Shown here piece by piece: positions 25,718 through 33,514 of a DNA stretch of 64,000 nucleotides; within the stretch, counting starts at the first letter, position 1; each line of letters starts with the position of its first letter. A program made the translations under genes and the position numbers. The notes beneath the pieces were generated by a model. That model searched no databases, was not told the DNA's origin, and worked only from the letters and a program-made list of their open reading frames with translations. Origin of the DNA: Euptelea pleiosperma (taxonomy: Eukaryota > Streptophyta > Magnoliopsida > Ranunculales > Eupteleaceae); the NCBI GenBank assembly GCA_035048495.1, contig CM068546.1, positions 18,792,435 to 18,856,434 on the forward strand, in the 5' to 3' direction.

Positions 25718-28700
25718 GCATGTAAGCGAAGAAACTGAAGATTACCCTGCACCAATGCGAGCAACTTCACCTGCAAGCAAATGGTAATATCCTGTCATGA
25801 TATGGTTGAAAAATATGGCTTCACACCACTCTATGATGCTTCTCCCATCTAGATGACCGACCAATGGGGAGGCTCAAGATTGGTTTACAGTTCCTACTTC
25901 CTAAATGGTGGTGGTTATTGATGAAAATGTAAAGAGCATAAAATCATAGAAGGACCAGAAAATATTCACGGCTACTCAAAAACAATCGGCACACTACATT
26001 GTTGAACCACAGCTTTTAATGAATTTTGTAGGTACTTCCATAGTTTTGATAAACTTCCCAAACATTGGGCACCTTTTCCAAAGTTCAGATGTGGCAAACA
26101 AAGTGGATGCCCAGGTTTTTTAAGTAAAATATAAATGATGGAAGTCCTATATAATGTATACGGGACCTTTTTTGTCTAGAACCTAAAAGGGGAAACCATC
26201 ATGGTTCAAAAGTGTGAATGGAACTTAGAGTCCATGACTGAAATAGTTTTGGAGTTGAACTCAGTTACGTACCATATAATTGAATGAAAGCCAAAGGGTA
26301 GAAGAATGGAACCGCCAGTGATATAATCAACAGAACAAACTTCGAAAACCACCATCTGGAATGCCATGTATTGCGAACTTCATACAACTTGCTGGTTTTA
26401 ATTGTAGTGAGAAACATTAACAAGAAAAATGTCTGAACTTTTTGTCAAGGATGCAAAATCTGAAGGGAAAAGTAAATTAAAGCAGAACATATAAAAGAAA
26501 AGAAAAGAAAATAAAAAAGCAAAAAAAAAAACAAGTAAATGCCGATAGAATACCAAATTTTTGTATCAAACATTGAAGTTGTGTGTGAGGCTTTCCATCA
26601 TCGTGTGTACTTGGTTGGACTAATAGGAGGTTGGGTGATAAGACCTACTTAAAGAAGTCCTAACGTGTCTGAGATGATCAGTCCCACCAGCATAAAGGAT
26701 CAGCTGATCACAGGCACACACAACAAATCCTTAACAAAGAAAACAGGATGCTTAAGGTTATACTGTTAAAGAAAGATACAAAGCACCCTAAACTCACACG
26801 GAGAACTCCCATGGTACGAAAACAGTCACGCCCCCCAGCCCCACAAGCTTTTAGATCTGCATAAGAAATTCACAATAAGAAATTTTTACAACAGCAGCAG
26901 GGAAGATAAAACACAAAACTGATTAAGAACAAGTAAGCAGAATGCCTGAAGTATGTATCCAAGAAGGACCCGCATGGTGGAATAAAATGTTGGATATGCA
27001 ATAAGAAAGGAACAAAATGGACACAAATGGTTTCATATAAAATGATATATAGATGGTAGTTTTTTCATTCTATAGAAACGGCATAATAAAACATGTTTTT
27101 AACTGCTGGTAGTTGGTAGAAACTAATCTATTACAAAACTATTTGTTCACCCTCTTCTTCTATTCTCTTCTTTATAAAGATAACTAAACTACAGTTGAAA
27201 ATCTCTTACCAGGGAGTTGGGGACAAGAGTTAAAAGTATAGAGATGGGGGAAGAGGTTTCAGATGCTTGTAATATGGTAAGCATCCAAATTGGCTACTCG
27301 TAAGTGGTAGAAAATACCACTCCAAATACCAAAATATCACAGACCAGGCAAACCCCAGAATCTGTCAGACTAGTGGAGCACCTTAAAAGTTAAAAATTGC
27401 TCCAGAGGGATAAAAAGAGACCAGAGTGAGAACCACCATGTAGAAAGGGCTACCTGTACCACAGAGTAGGCCGCCGAGGACATCGGAGCGTGATGATATG
27501 TTAGGATCCTAATGGTTAAGACCTAAGCTTTACGCACCTCTATCACCTAGTTGTATTGGTTTGGGCCATAACACAGATCTTAAAAGTGTTAAACATTTTC
27601 CAAAGATTACTAAGTTACAATTCCAGTGGTCCCTGCGTTTATCTCAGGAGAGGTAGCTATTCTCAAAAGAACCAGAAGGTTAAATTATGAACCATTCAAG
27701 TAAGTATTTTCAAAATACACTTTGACAAGTTTTTATTCTGTTGACGGGACAAAAGAAAATCTGCAAGATGCTATAAGAGGAATATCTAGCCCGTCACTTC
27801 TGAAATGAACCGGGTAGATTCTCTGGTTGTGAGACTTTTCACATAATTTCATGATAAATGCAGCAACTTTCCACGATCTGGCAACTAGCACCATCCTTGA
27901 ACCTAACACAAAATTGTAGAAACATGTAGGAAAATTCCTATTAGTTCTTCTTACATTGTTCGTTATCATTTCGCTAAAAAACCTCTCCAGCGATTTGGTC
28001 TGCGTAAGGACCACCATCTGTTCTTGTCCACTACTGCGATATCTCCATGTAGTCTCATCTTATCAGTCTGCTGAGTTCATCAACTTGGAGAGAAGTTTCA
28101 GTTAGCCCCTTGTCTCTGCTGTGACTTCTGCGTGAGCCTGCAACCTGATATCCATCCAATCAGAGTTCTCTACCTTATTTCCTCGCTTCATGACAGTAAC
28201 CAGTCCTTTGGGACTTATCTTCTATTCAATTATTTTCTTATTGCTAAACCGGTTTCACTCTTTCTATATTGGTAGATTTGTAATCCGTGGGGTAAATAAC
28301 CTTAGATCTGAATTTGAGGTGAATTGGAATCGGGTTTTCACCCATTTATTAGTTGGTATGTATTCCTTTATTTCTTGTGCTTCTTTATCAGATCTCCCTT
28401 GTTTTTACTTTGGTAGCCTAGATCTGGTCATTCAGATCTCTGACTGCATCATATCAGAATAGGCAATAAGTGCTTGGAAGAAGAATTTTTTTTTTGTCTG
28501 AAAGTCAATTTTTCTACTTCATTTACAATACATAGGAACTATTAAGACAACTTGATGTACCTGCGGAATTATGAGAGGTGCCCAAAGACTTGTCATCCCT
28601 ATTTGGGAGACTGAACAAAGGATCAGGACTCGAGACAAAACAGAACAGTTTAATGGAACATATTGTCAAGCTGAAGCATGCAAAACTCAGAAGTGCATAT

Positions 28701-29181
28701 GTGAAAAGTGGGATATATCTCAAACATATGATGGGTGAAATTACTAGAATGGGAAGTTACTTATGAATGTCATTTCATATGATAGTAGTTGCACAATTAT
28801 TTGACAAGGGCATCGACCTGCCCCAGGAGTGAGAGGAACATTACAAGAAGATTCCACTTTCCAGCATTAGGCTAGCAATTGAACTAAATCTGATAAGAGT
28901 AAGTCCAACAATTCAAGAAGGGAAAACCTTGACTTACAATGGAGCTCAGAGAAAACCTTGTGGCCGTAGTCACGGACAAACCAAGCCATAAGATTTGTTA
29001 ACAAGAAGATGAACCCATACACATAGCGAGCTTGTAGAGATTTTCTCCTCTCCGCTGAGCATTCAGCATTCTTCAGTCCCGCAAGCACAGATACAGGTGG
29101 TTCTTCCAACGGAATCACCTCCGAATTCCTCGGACTAACTTCAACCACCTTAATCTCTACAGCTTCAATGGGTTCATTCAT
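8096..29181 (-). CDS. SERINC / TMS membrane protein gene, 5' six exons
   Basis: Multi-pass membrane protein of the serine incorporator family. In animals these proteins were linked to serine-lipid synthesis and later to lipid scrambling; the plant role is poorly defined. Exons on the minus strand: 29181-28938, 26856-26780, 26432-26273, 25770-25746, 15867-15778 and 8267-8096. All five introns are GT-AG and the phases join exactly, giving 256 codons with no stop. Visible spans: residues 53-69 ([17 protein letters not shown]), about 98-117, 132-155, 165-178, then two in exon 6. Family marks include AERRKSL before the first span, [17 protein letters not shown], and FITWWNNY. The start ATG follows a CAG acceptor-like site by one base, so a 5' UTR intron is likely. 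Plant members have about 400-425 residues, so some 150 C-terminal residues are missing, probably off the left edge. CMSNS after WWNNY is divergent. Confidence 0.9.
8268..9069. other. SERINC intron 5, distal part
   Basis: AT-rich intronic DNA between exon 6 and the target duplication of LINE copy 3. Nothing recognisable in it. Confidence 0.6.
9081..9823 (-). mobile_element. 5'-truncated LINE copy 3 with target-site duplication
   Basis: The insertion is bounded by the direct repeat TGTTTGACCCT at 9070-9080 and 9824-9834. Read on the minus strand it ends with ATAAAGTTTATGCTTATG and a poly(A) tract (the T run at about 9087-9098). The frame at 9439-9621 encodes the zf-RVT end of LINE ORF2 ([21 protein letters not shown]), with the final zinc Cys changed to Tyr. 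Only about 740 bp remain, the usual 5' truncation. It lies in SERINC intron 5 in the gene's own orientation. It is closely related to copy 4 at 63668, which shares the SSFL-FGMSWVM motif and the 3' end. Confidence 0.85.
9835..10270. other. SERINC intron 5, between LINE and Copia element
   Basis: No feature seen apart from the Copia target duplication GACAT at 10271-10275. Confidence 0.5.
10276..10467 (-). repeat. Copia 3' LTR
   Basis: 192 bp, starting on the minus strand with TGTTGAAGGACGTCTC and ending CTTCTACT, so the 3' terminus is not the canonical CA. Compared with the 5' LTR, the differences I see are transitions (G to A on the plus strand), as expected from decay of methylated cytosines. 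Confidence 0.92.
10468..10478 (-). promoter_or_regulatory. Polypurine tract
   Basis: TTGAGGGGGAG on the minus strand, directly abutting the 3' LTR. This is the expected second-strand priming site. Confidence 0.85.
10475..12996 (-). pseudogene. Copia pol: integrase end, reverse transcriptase, RNase H (broken)
   Basis: Integrase keeps SDQGGEY and NGVAERKNR, giving the second Asp and the Glu, but a CGA-to-TGA stop precedes SDQ. Reverse transcriptase (about 11230-12010) has [30 protein letters not shown] and an intact catalytic YVDD. RNase H (10475-11119) has ADWAG, SSAEAEF and the C-terminal DKLGMIDIY. Further in-frame stops lie at about 11523 (Trp to TAG), 11229 (Gln to TAG) and 11126 (Gln to TAG). 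Each fits a single C-to-T or G-to-A change. Confidence 0.92.
12997..14562 (-). pseudogene. Copia gag, protease and integrase N-terminal part
   Basis: Open frame of 521 codons. It begins inside the UBN2-type gag domain (TAKEIWDAA, then [20 protein letters not shown]). Two CX2CX4HX4C knuckles follow ([14 protein letters not shown] and [14 protein letters not shown]), then a protease with an intact DSGA motif. The GAG-pre-integrase zinc module (WHARLGH, CEIC) comes next. The integrase core opens VHTNVWGP where the family has Asp before VWGP, so the first catalytic residue is lost. A one-base deletion near 13063 shifts the frame. The first 80-100 gag residues are missing, because only about 200 bp of leader separates this frame from the primer site. 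Confidence 0.9.
14759..14770 (-). promoter_or_regulatory. Primer-binding site (initiator tRNA-Met)
   Basis: TGGTATCAGAGC on the minus strand, abutting the 5' LTR. It is complementary to the 3' end of plant initiator tRNA-Met, the usual Copia primer. Confidence 0.93.
14771..14962 (-). repeat. Copia 5' LTR
   Basis: 192 bp, co-terminal with the 3' LTR, starting TGTTGAAGGATGTCTT on the minus strand. TATTAATATAAATAAGAT at about 14866-14883 could supply the TATA region of the element promoter (inference). Confidence 0.92.
14968..15777. other. SERINC intron 5, proximal part
   Basis: AT-rich DNA up to exon 5 with no supported feature. Confidence 0.6.
15778..15867 (-). CDS. SERINC exon 5
   Basis: A TATATAG acceptor and a GTATAAG donor bound 90 nt encoding [20 protein letters not shown] and nine further residues, in phase with the micro-exon 9.9 kb upstream and with exon 6. 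The residues after WWNNY (CMSNSKLKL) depart from the usual W-M-P-D-E pattern. Confidence 0.9.
15868..17095. other. SERINC intron 4, distal part; possible Copia LTR and leader
   Basis: From about 16190 to 16320 there is a short direct repeat (CATTGTCTAGGTAA twice) and GACGAAAC-type motifs. From about 16480 the text (TAGGGGTATTATGGTATTCAC, then CT-rich DNA) looks like a decayed Copia LTR and leader preceding the gag at 17115. I could not match it to an LTR downstream. Confidence 0.35.
17100..18680 (+). pseudogene. Copia gag-protease-preintegrase fragment
   Basis: The gag N-terminus at about 17115-17330 reads [14 protein letters not shown]. The spacer is glycine- and valine-rich (about 17790-17900). 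The protease region at 18235 reads WVIDS. About 18520-18640 has [10 protein letters not shown] and a WHCLLGHP pre-integrase motif, with a stop in front of it. Many stops and shifts make it inactive. The next downstream piece starts again with a second protease, so this is a separate element or part of one. Confidence 0.75.
18690..21940 (+). pseudogene. Copia protease-integrase-RT-RNase H fragment
   Basis: It starts in the gag tail, then has a protease [13 protein letters not shown] at about 18860 (Leu in place of Ser in the D-S-G motif). Next are pre-integrase ([14 protein letters not shown]), integrase ([10 protein letters not shown], with the first Asp kept) and the [12 protein letters not shown] and [14 protein letters not shown] motifs at about 19870-19970. 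Reverse transcriptase follows (about 20470-21245, [12 protein letters not shown]), then RNase H (about 21470-21900) ending in TTGAGGGGGA. Multiple stops and frameshifts. It lies in SERINC intron 4, antisense to the gene. Confidence 0.85.
21942..22200 (+). repeat. 3' LTR of the second Copia fragment
   Basis: It begins TGTTAGTCTATTTATTTAG directly after the purine tract TTGAGGGGGAC. It includes a GGCATTTTTGTC segment and a CT-rich end near 22080-22190. The right end is uncertain, because the next Copia fragment starts at about 22201. I found no matching 5' LTR. Confidence 0.6.
22201..23428 (+). pseudogene. Copia RT-RNase H fragment, third piece
   Basis: It starts abruptly inside reverse transcriptase ([17 protein letters not shown]) and has [26 protein letters not shown] and an intact [12 protein letters not shown]. 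RNase H motifs follow ([32 protein letters not shown]). The C-terminus [12 protein letters not shown] leads into the purine tract TTGAAGGGGAG near 23418. It is closer to the element at 10276 than to the fragment just upstream. It may be the 3' half of the element whose gag lies at 17100. Confidence 0.85.
23429..25675. repeat. Copia LTR and further LTR-like noncoding DNA in SERINC intron 4
   Basis: From about 23430 the third Copia piece continues into an LTR beginning TGAATGTCTTATATTTTGC. Between about 24000 and 25080 lies another LTR-like stretch: CGACCGGTC-type palindromes (24256-24345), a CT-rich part, and at 24880-24925 GTGGATGTAGGTGTCGCGAC then CGAACCACTATAC, which is characteristic of R/U5 regions of plant Copia LTRs. 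No coding region is supported. Confidence 0.5.
25677..25716. repeat. (TA)n(GA)n compound microsatellite
   Basis: About 10 TA units followed by about 9 GA units, 30 bp past the donor of the SERINC micro-exon, inside intron 4. Likely to vary in length. Confidence 0.95.
25746..25770 (-). CDS. SERINC 25-nt micro-exon
   Basis: This 25-nt exon lies between a TTGCAG acceptor and a GTAATC donor. It completes the glycine codon of exon 3, encodes GEVARIGA, and gives the first two bases of the next glycine codon. The phase fits both neighbours exactly, and the peptide matches the family's GE-ARVGAG segment. It lies next to the TA/GA microsatellite at 25677-25716. Confidence 0.88.
26273..26432 (-). CDS. 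SERINC exon 3
   Basis: A TTCAG acceptor and a GTACGT donor bound 160 nt. It encodes [25 protein letters not shown] and a hydrophobic span ending FIQLY, and ends one base into a glycine codon. Confidence 0.9.
26780..26856 (-). CDS. SERINC exon 2
   Basis: A GCAG acceptor precedes 26856, and a GTATC donor starts at 26779. The 77 nt complete the split codon of exon 1 and encode [15 protein letters not shown] and VLRVSLGCF, a strongly conserved cysteine-containing loop and the start of the second span. Confidence 0.9.
26857..28937. other. SERINC intron 1
   Basis: 2.1-kb intron with GT at 28937-28936 and AG at 26858-26857. I see no mobile element boundary in it. The open frame at 28190-28462 has no recognisable product. 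Confidence 0.7.
28938..29181 (-). CDS. SERINC exon 1 (start codon, first membrane span)
   Basis: It runs from ATG at 29181 to a GTAAGT donor beginning at 28937: 81 codons plus one base. It encodes an acidic cytosolic N-terminus, the conserved AERRKSL stretch and the first membrane span. Just upstream of the ATG lies TTGCAG, usable as an acceptor for a 5' UTR intron (inference). Confidence 0.88.
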
Positions 29182-29182
29182 T

Positions 29183-30520
29183 CTGCAATTTCAAGCAAGG
29201 AAATCAACTAATGAGCTATCTTTACATGTTTTCCACAACAAGAATTATAGAAATTGTATCTGTGAACACACAAAAAGAAGATCTTCAATGCACTCTCACG
29301 AAAATGAAAAAACAGAACCAAAATACAGTTTTGTACAGAAAACCAAACAAGATTCCTCCATTTACCCGCCAAAGAAAAGAAAAAGTTCTGTCCACTTAAG
29401 AAATAGAAAATTCAAAGACAATGAAGAGAATGACCAAAACCAACTAAACTTCCTTCATCAAACAATCTCTAAACAGGAAAATCTACAATAAACCAAACAG
29501 GAGAGGTAGACCACCTTTATCCAGAAGTTGATAAAAATCCCAGAAAAAATACAAAAAAAAAAAAAAAGTAGAATGGATTTCAAAACAAACCCAGGAGAAA
29601 TCTAAAAACAATGCTTCCTGTAAAAATCAACTAAGCATCAATGACTAGAAGAAATTCAATTTCAAACTATACCCATTAGCAAATCCTCATTGAGTGGTAC
29701 ATTAGATTTATCATTTAAGAGAATACAGAACATGCAGCTCAATCATGGAGGGAATAAACTAAAGGAACAAAACGTATGGACATATAAACCCTTAACTGAA
29801 CTGGTAATTCTTCTGAAGTCATGCAATTTGGCTACCTAAACACATGCAAAAGCAAGAAGCGTCAATGGCAGAGTGAGCTTAAGATGCTACTTTTTTTCTT
29901 GGTTGGAGCTGAGAAACAAGCAGTGAAGCTACCAAATACTACTACTACTAGTTGATAATATAACAGCACAAACATCCTCAACACCATTTTTCCCTCTTTC
30001 ATGAATGTATGAAACATTTTGAAAAGGGAACTTGTGCAATAAAACTTTATAGTATTTTAATAAAAATGAATCCCACAGTCCTAAGTTCCTAACCATGGAT
30101 CTAAGACCATCATGATGATTCTTCAATATATGATGTCATGGTCATTGATCCAGGAGCTCGGACACATCATAGAAAGTGTATGATACCATCATTCGCAAAT
30201 CCTGTGGCTGTGAACAAGTAAGTGGGACCATCTTAACTACCGTCTGATCATTTCTACAAACGTGAACTCACTAGAGCGTGTGTGAATGCCTGGAATGGAG
30301 TGCGGAGTTGAGAGATGCTCGAAGAAGCAAGACAAACGAGGGAGACAAGGAAGGTGGGCCCTACCAAAGTTGAGATCCTCCACGTTTCTAGAAGATGGGA
30401 TTTGCTACATATTTACGTGTTTTTATTTAAATGTCCTAGTTACCGTTGCAAGGGCCGTGGTTGAGTTCAAGGAAATTCCCATCAGATGGACCAAAAGAAA
30501 CATCTATTAATACTGTAAGA
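29183..30520. other. SERINC upstream region
   Basis: AT-rich DNA that should hold the 5' UTR intron, the first noncoding exon and the promoter. None can be placed with confidence. Poly(A/T) runs occur at about 29555-29568 and 29889-29897. Confidence 0.4.
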
Positions 30521-30747
30521 GTAATGATCACATGGTCCGGGTCGACGACGTTGTCATGGTGCATGGTGGTATCGTTTTGTCATTGGCCAAAGGCTGTCCT
30601 GGTGCATGATGGTGTGAGTCGTGTGACAAATCAGTTAAGTTTTAGTAAATTAATTATTAAAGTCCATACACTTGGTCATGACAAAACGACACCACCATGC
30701 ACCATGACAACGTCCATGGACCCCGGACCGGACCATGTGATCTTTAC
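30521..30747. mobile_element. Inverted-repeat MITE
   Basis: 227 bp with arms of about 70 bp. The left arm starts GTAATGATCACATGGTCCGG and the right arm, read inward, GTAAAGATCACATGGTCCGG. Both continue through GACGTTGTCATGGTGCATGG. I could not define a target duplication. The GATCACATGG core is shared with the Mutator-like element at 35926, so they may be related. Confidence 0.75.
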
Positions 30748-30829
30748 AGACTTTACTCATATATATGAACTGCATTTGGAAATATGGAAACACAATTCAA
30801 TGGGTTCTCGCTTAGGATAATGGTGTCAA

Positions 30830-31400
30830 TGTGGCGGGTCCAGGTCGGGTACCATGATACTAGATCCTGACCCAATTAGTAGTCGGGTTCTGATAGATGG
30901 AACCCACATGGTAATCAGGTATCAAGTCCAGGCCGGGTAATATATATAGAATCGGTAGTGCTGGCAATGGATTGAGTTCGAGTCGGATTAGTACTGATCT
31001 AATACCAATCTGATAAGAAATCCAATTGATCCGGACCCCATTGGATCAATAAAATTCAGTTCCAAAACAGATCTGATAAGAGATCGAATCGACAATCTTT
31101 AATCCGGTACCAATCCAATAAGTAAAAGTAAGGTTCCAGACCCGGATTTTTCGGATCAGATCTCCGGTCAATCCAATCCATTGCCTAAGAACTAGCATGT
31201 ACCTATATCAGACCCAATTATCACTCGGGTCCATCCTGATGGACTGAATGTATTCATTTGAACGTTTGCATTCTTGAGAAGAATCAAAAGAAGGTCTTGG
31301 AAAGAATTGGAAGATCGGGTTGTCGTGATCGTCAAATTGGGTTGCACGTTGACCTAAATGATGTCCTTAGCTGACACCCGTAGGATGCTGGGTCCCATCC
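30830..31400. repeat. Possible non-autonomous element rich in GGGTCC/GGACCC motifs
   Basis: Repeated GGTCGGGT, GATCCGGAC and GACCCAATTA-type motifs on both strands resemble dispersed plant MITEs beginning GGTGTCAA (a GGTGTCAATG stretch lies at about 30822). No convincing terminal repeats or target duplication were found. Confidence 0.3.
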
Positions 31401-31608
31401 GATAAGTAAAAGTAGGAATTATATTATTGGGAGTAGGTGTGTTTTTTTAGTAGTCCCTAGGGAATGAAATTTGAAAAATGGGGTAATGGGTTTGGTGAAG
31501 TTGCCAGGAAAACAGGGGAGCGTATGGACCAATGTCACCTCCTTCCACAAGTAGCTTAGTTGAATAAAACTCGCAATAATTTCATACTTTTTTGGGAAAA
31601 TGGCATTA

Positions 31609-31740
31609 TTAGAAGGTGCCAGCTTGCTCAGTTGGTAAAGTTTGTAGATGATTTTACCATAGACCTGGGTTCAAAGCCCGCCTTCACCGAGTTACTGATC
31701 TCTTTAAATTAAAAACAGGCTTAACTACCAAAAAAAAAAA
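31609..31740 (+). mobile_element. tRNA-derived SINE
   Basis: 132-bp insertion bounded by a perfect 12-bp direct repeat AAAATGGCATTA (31597-31608 and 31741-31752). It carries a Pol III A-box-like TTGCTCAGTTGG at 31624-31635 and a consensus B box GGTTCAAAGCC at 31668-31678. It ends in a poly(A) run of about 12-15. The head folds poorly as a tRNA and the body extends past the B box, so it is a SINE and not a tRNA gene. Confidence 0.88.
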
Positions 31741-31856
31741 AAAATGGCATTAACTAATTATATTTTTTTATTAATTTCGACTATTAATACTGTTCTATGT
31801 CCTTTTTTTTTTCCTTTCTCACAAGAAAAAAAGGGCAAAATTAATAATATAATTAT

Positions 31857-32242
31857 GGGTCGGGCTCGAGTGACCGGCTCCCGTTACAGGACACAATATG
31901 AGCCATGTTGTACACTCTTAGAGGACCCTGAACCGTAAGGATGTTTGGCCAATCCCTAGGTGGACCTACAAACCGAAAATCAGCCTCATTAGTGATTTCG
32001 AGGCGTTGGATTGGACATGTTTTCATGGGGTTGATCTCAACTGTGGGAATTTGAGCAGTATTTGAGGTACAAAGATCCAAAGATTTGAAATCACTAATCA
32101 AGCTGATTTTTGGTTTGTAGGTCCACCTAGGGATTGGCCAAACATCCATAAGGTCTGAGTCCTCTAAGAGTGTACAACGTGGTTCATATTGTGTCCTGTA
32201 ACGGGAGCCGGTCACAAAATGCCAGCCACTGGAACTCGACCC
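31857..32242. mobile_element. Foldback MULE-like MITE
   Basis: 386 bp with inverted arms of about 145 bp (31857-31999 and 32097-32242). The arms share GTGACCGGCTCCCGTTACAG and GGCCAATCCCTAGGTGGACC. Flanking 9-mers TATAATTAT (31848-31856) and TAAAATTAT (32243-32251) differ at one position, fitting a 9-bp Mutator-type target duplication. The right arm is the left edge of the tandem duplication that recurs at 52763. Related arms lie at 61085-61400. Confidence 0.75.
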
Positions 32243-33136
32243 TAAAATTATATGGGAAAACCTACGTTTTGAAAGTCGGACCAGACCAGCCGATTGAACC
32301 AGCGAACCAACAAAACAGTCAGTAAAACAATCCAGGTCAACATCGACCCGGATTTTCAATTTCAGTTTTTTTTTTTTCTAAAATCCTGGACGGGCCATCA
32401 ATTTGACCAACTGGTTGAACCGGTGTACCTGTGGACACTGAAGAAAAGTTCCTTCTACTGAGAGAAATGAAAATTTTTAATGCAGAAGTGTCTCAAATTG
32501 TCATGTGTAATAATCTTTCGGCCCATATGAATGCATGGTCCACATTTAGATGGCCTTCGCAACAAAAATCAGCATGATTGATGATTTGTAGCTGCTCAAT
32601 TTGAGCATTTTTTCATCATGGGCTTCATGAACAGACATATGGGTTGGTTCCAAGCCCATGCTGAAAAAGTACTCAAAATCAATGGATAAAAATCACCAAT
32701 CATGCTGATTTTTGGTGTATCATGGCTTTTCCTTCTGTTACATGCATGACAATGCAGCAGGCTCATTTTCCCATGTGCATTGCATGTGAGTGATTGTATG
32801 GGCATCTTCGAACAGAACTAGCAAAATGAGAGAGTTTCAACCCAAAGGTAGTTTTAGAAGATTAGTTTGGAGGGGCAAATCTATTAATTGACAGTCCTAG
32901 TTATTAGGGACTACTTTGGAAATATGGGAGAATTTGTATGGGAAGGAGTTCGGTGTTTAAAAAGAGTTGATTTAAAAGTTAATTTGGAAGGGCGAATCTA
33001 TATGTTATGGTAACTCGAGGGGTTTATTGAAATGTAATTAATGGCATGAGAATGTGAGGCAACAAAGACAACTCCTTAAACAAAGTAAAAGGAAACCAAG
33101 AACAACTCGGTCTCTTTAGGAATTAGTTTTCATTAA

Positions 33137-33469
33137 GGCTGTGTTTGATTGCACGGAAAATTTTCCCGAGAAAATACATCTGGGATATGCCTTAAATGGC
33201 TGATTGATTGCAATCGAGAACGCATATTTCAATCATGTGAGAAAATGAAGACTATTTTCAGGTGGAAATGAATTCTCACCTATCTGGATGGGAAATGAAT
33301 TCTCACCTATCTGGATGGGAAATGAATTCCAGCCTTAGTAGGGAAAATTATCCAGATTTAAATGGCTCGTTATGAAAAATTATACAGATTTATAATGGCT
33401 ACCTAACAATGGACAGTTGTGTTTTCCCAAGGAAAATACAATTTTCCCACTTGGTGATCAAACACGCCC
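33137..33469. mobile_element. PIF/Harbinger-like MITE
   Basis: 333 bp flanked by TAA (33134-33136 and 33470-33472). Termini are GGCTGTGTTTGAT (left) and GGGCGTGTTTGATCA (right, read inward), fitting Tourist-type TIRs. The sister unit has an intact empty site at about 53815-53830 (CATTAAGATTTTG), which proves insertion. It carries a perfect tandem duplication of a 27-bp block at 33270-33296 and 33297-33323. Confidence 0.88.
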
Positions 33470-33500
33470 TAAGATTTTGTCTTTGTTTTCCTAGTAGAAT

Positions 33501-33514
33501 TAGGTATCAGAGTC
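33501..33514 (+). promoter_or_regulatory. Degenerate primer-binding site, unit 1
   Basis: TAGGTATCAGAGTC corresponds to TTGGTATCAGAGCC in unit 2. In unit 1 a deletion just upstream removed the presumed end of the LTR. Confidence 0.6.

Noticed and set aside
30286..30510. Upstream open frame as a SERINC first exon
   Set aside because: No family similarity and no splice site joining it in frame to the ATG exon. The stretch could still be UTR, which cannot be shown here.
31621..31690. Possible tRNA gene
   Set aside because: A and B boxes are present but the arms do not pair as a tRNA. Direct repeats and poly(A) show it is a SINE.
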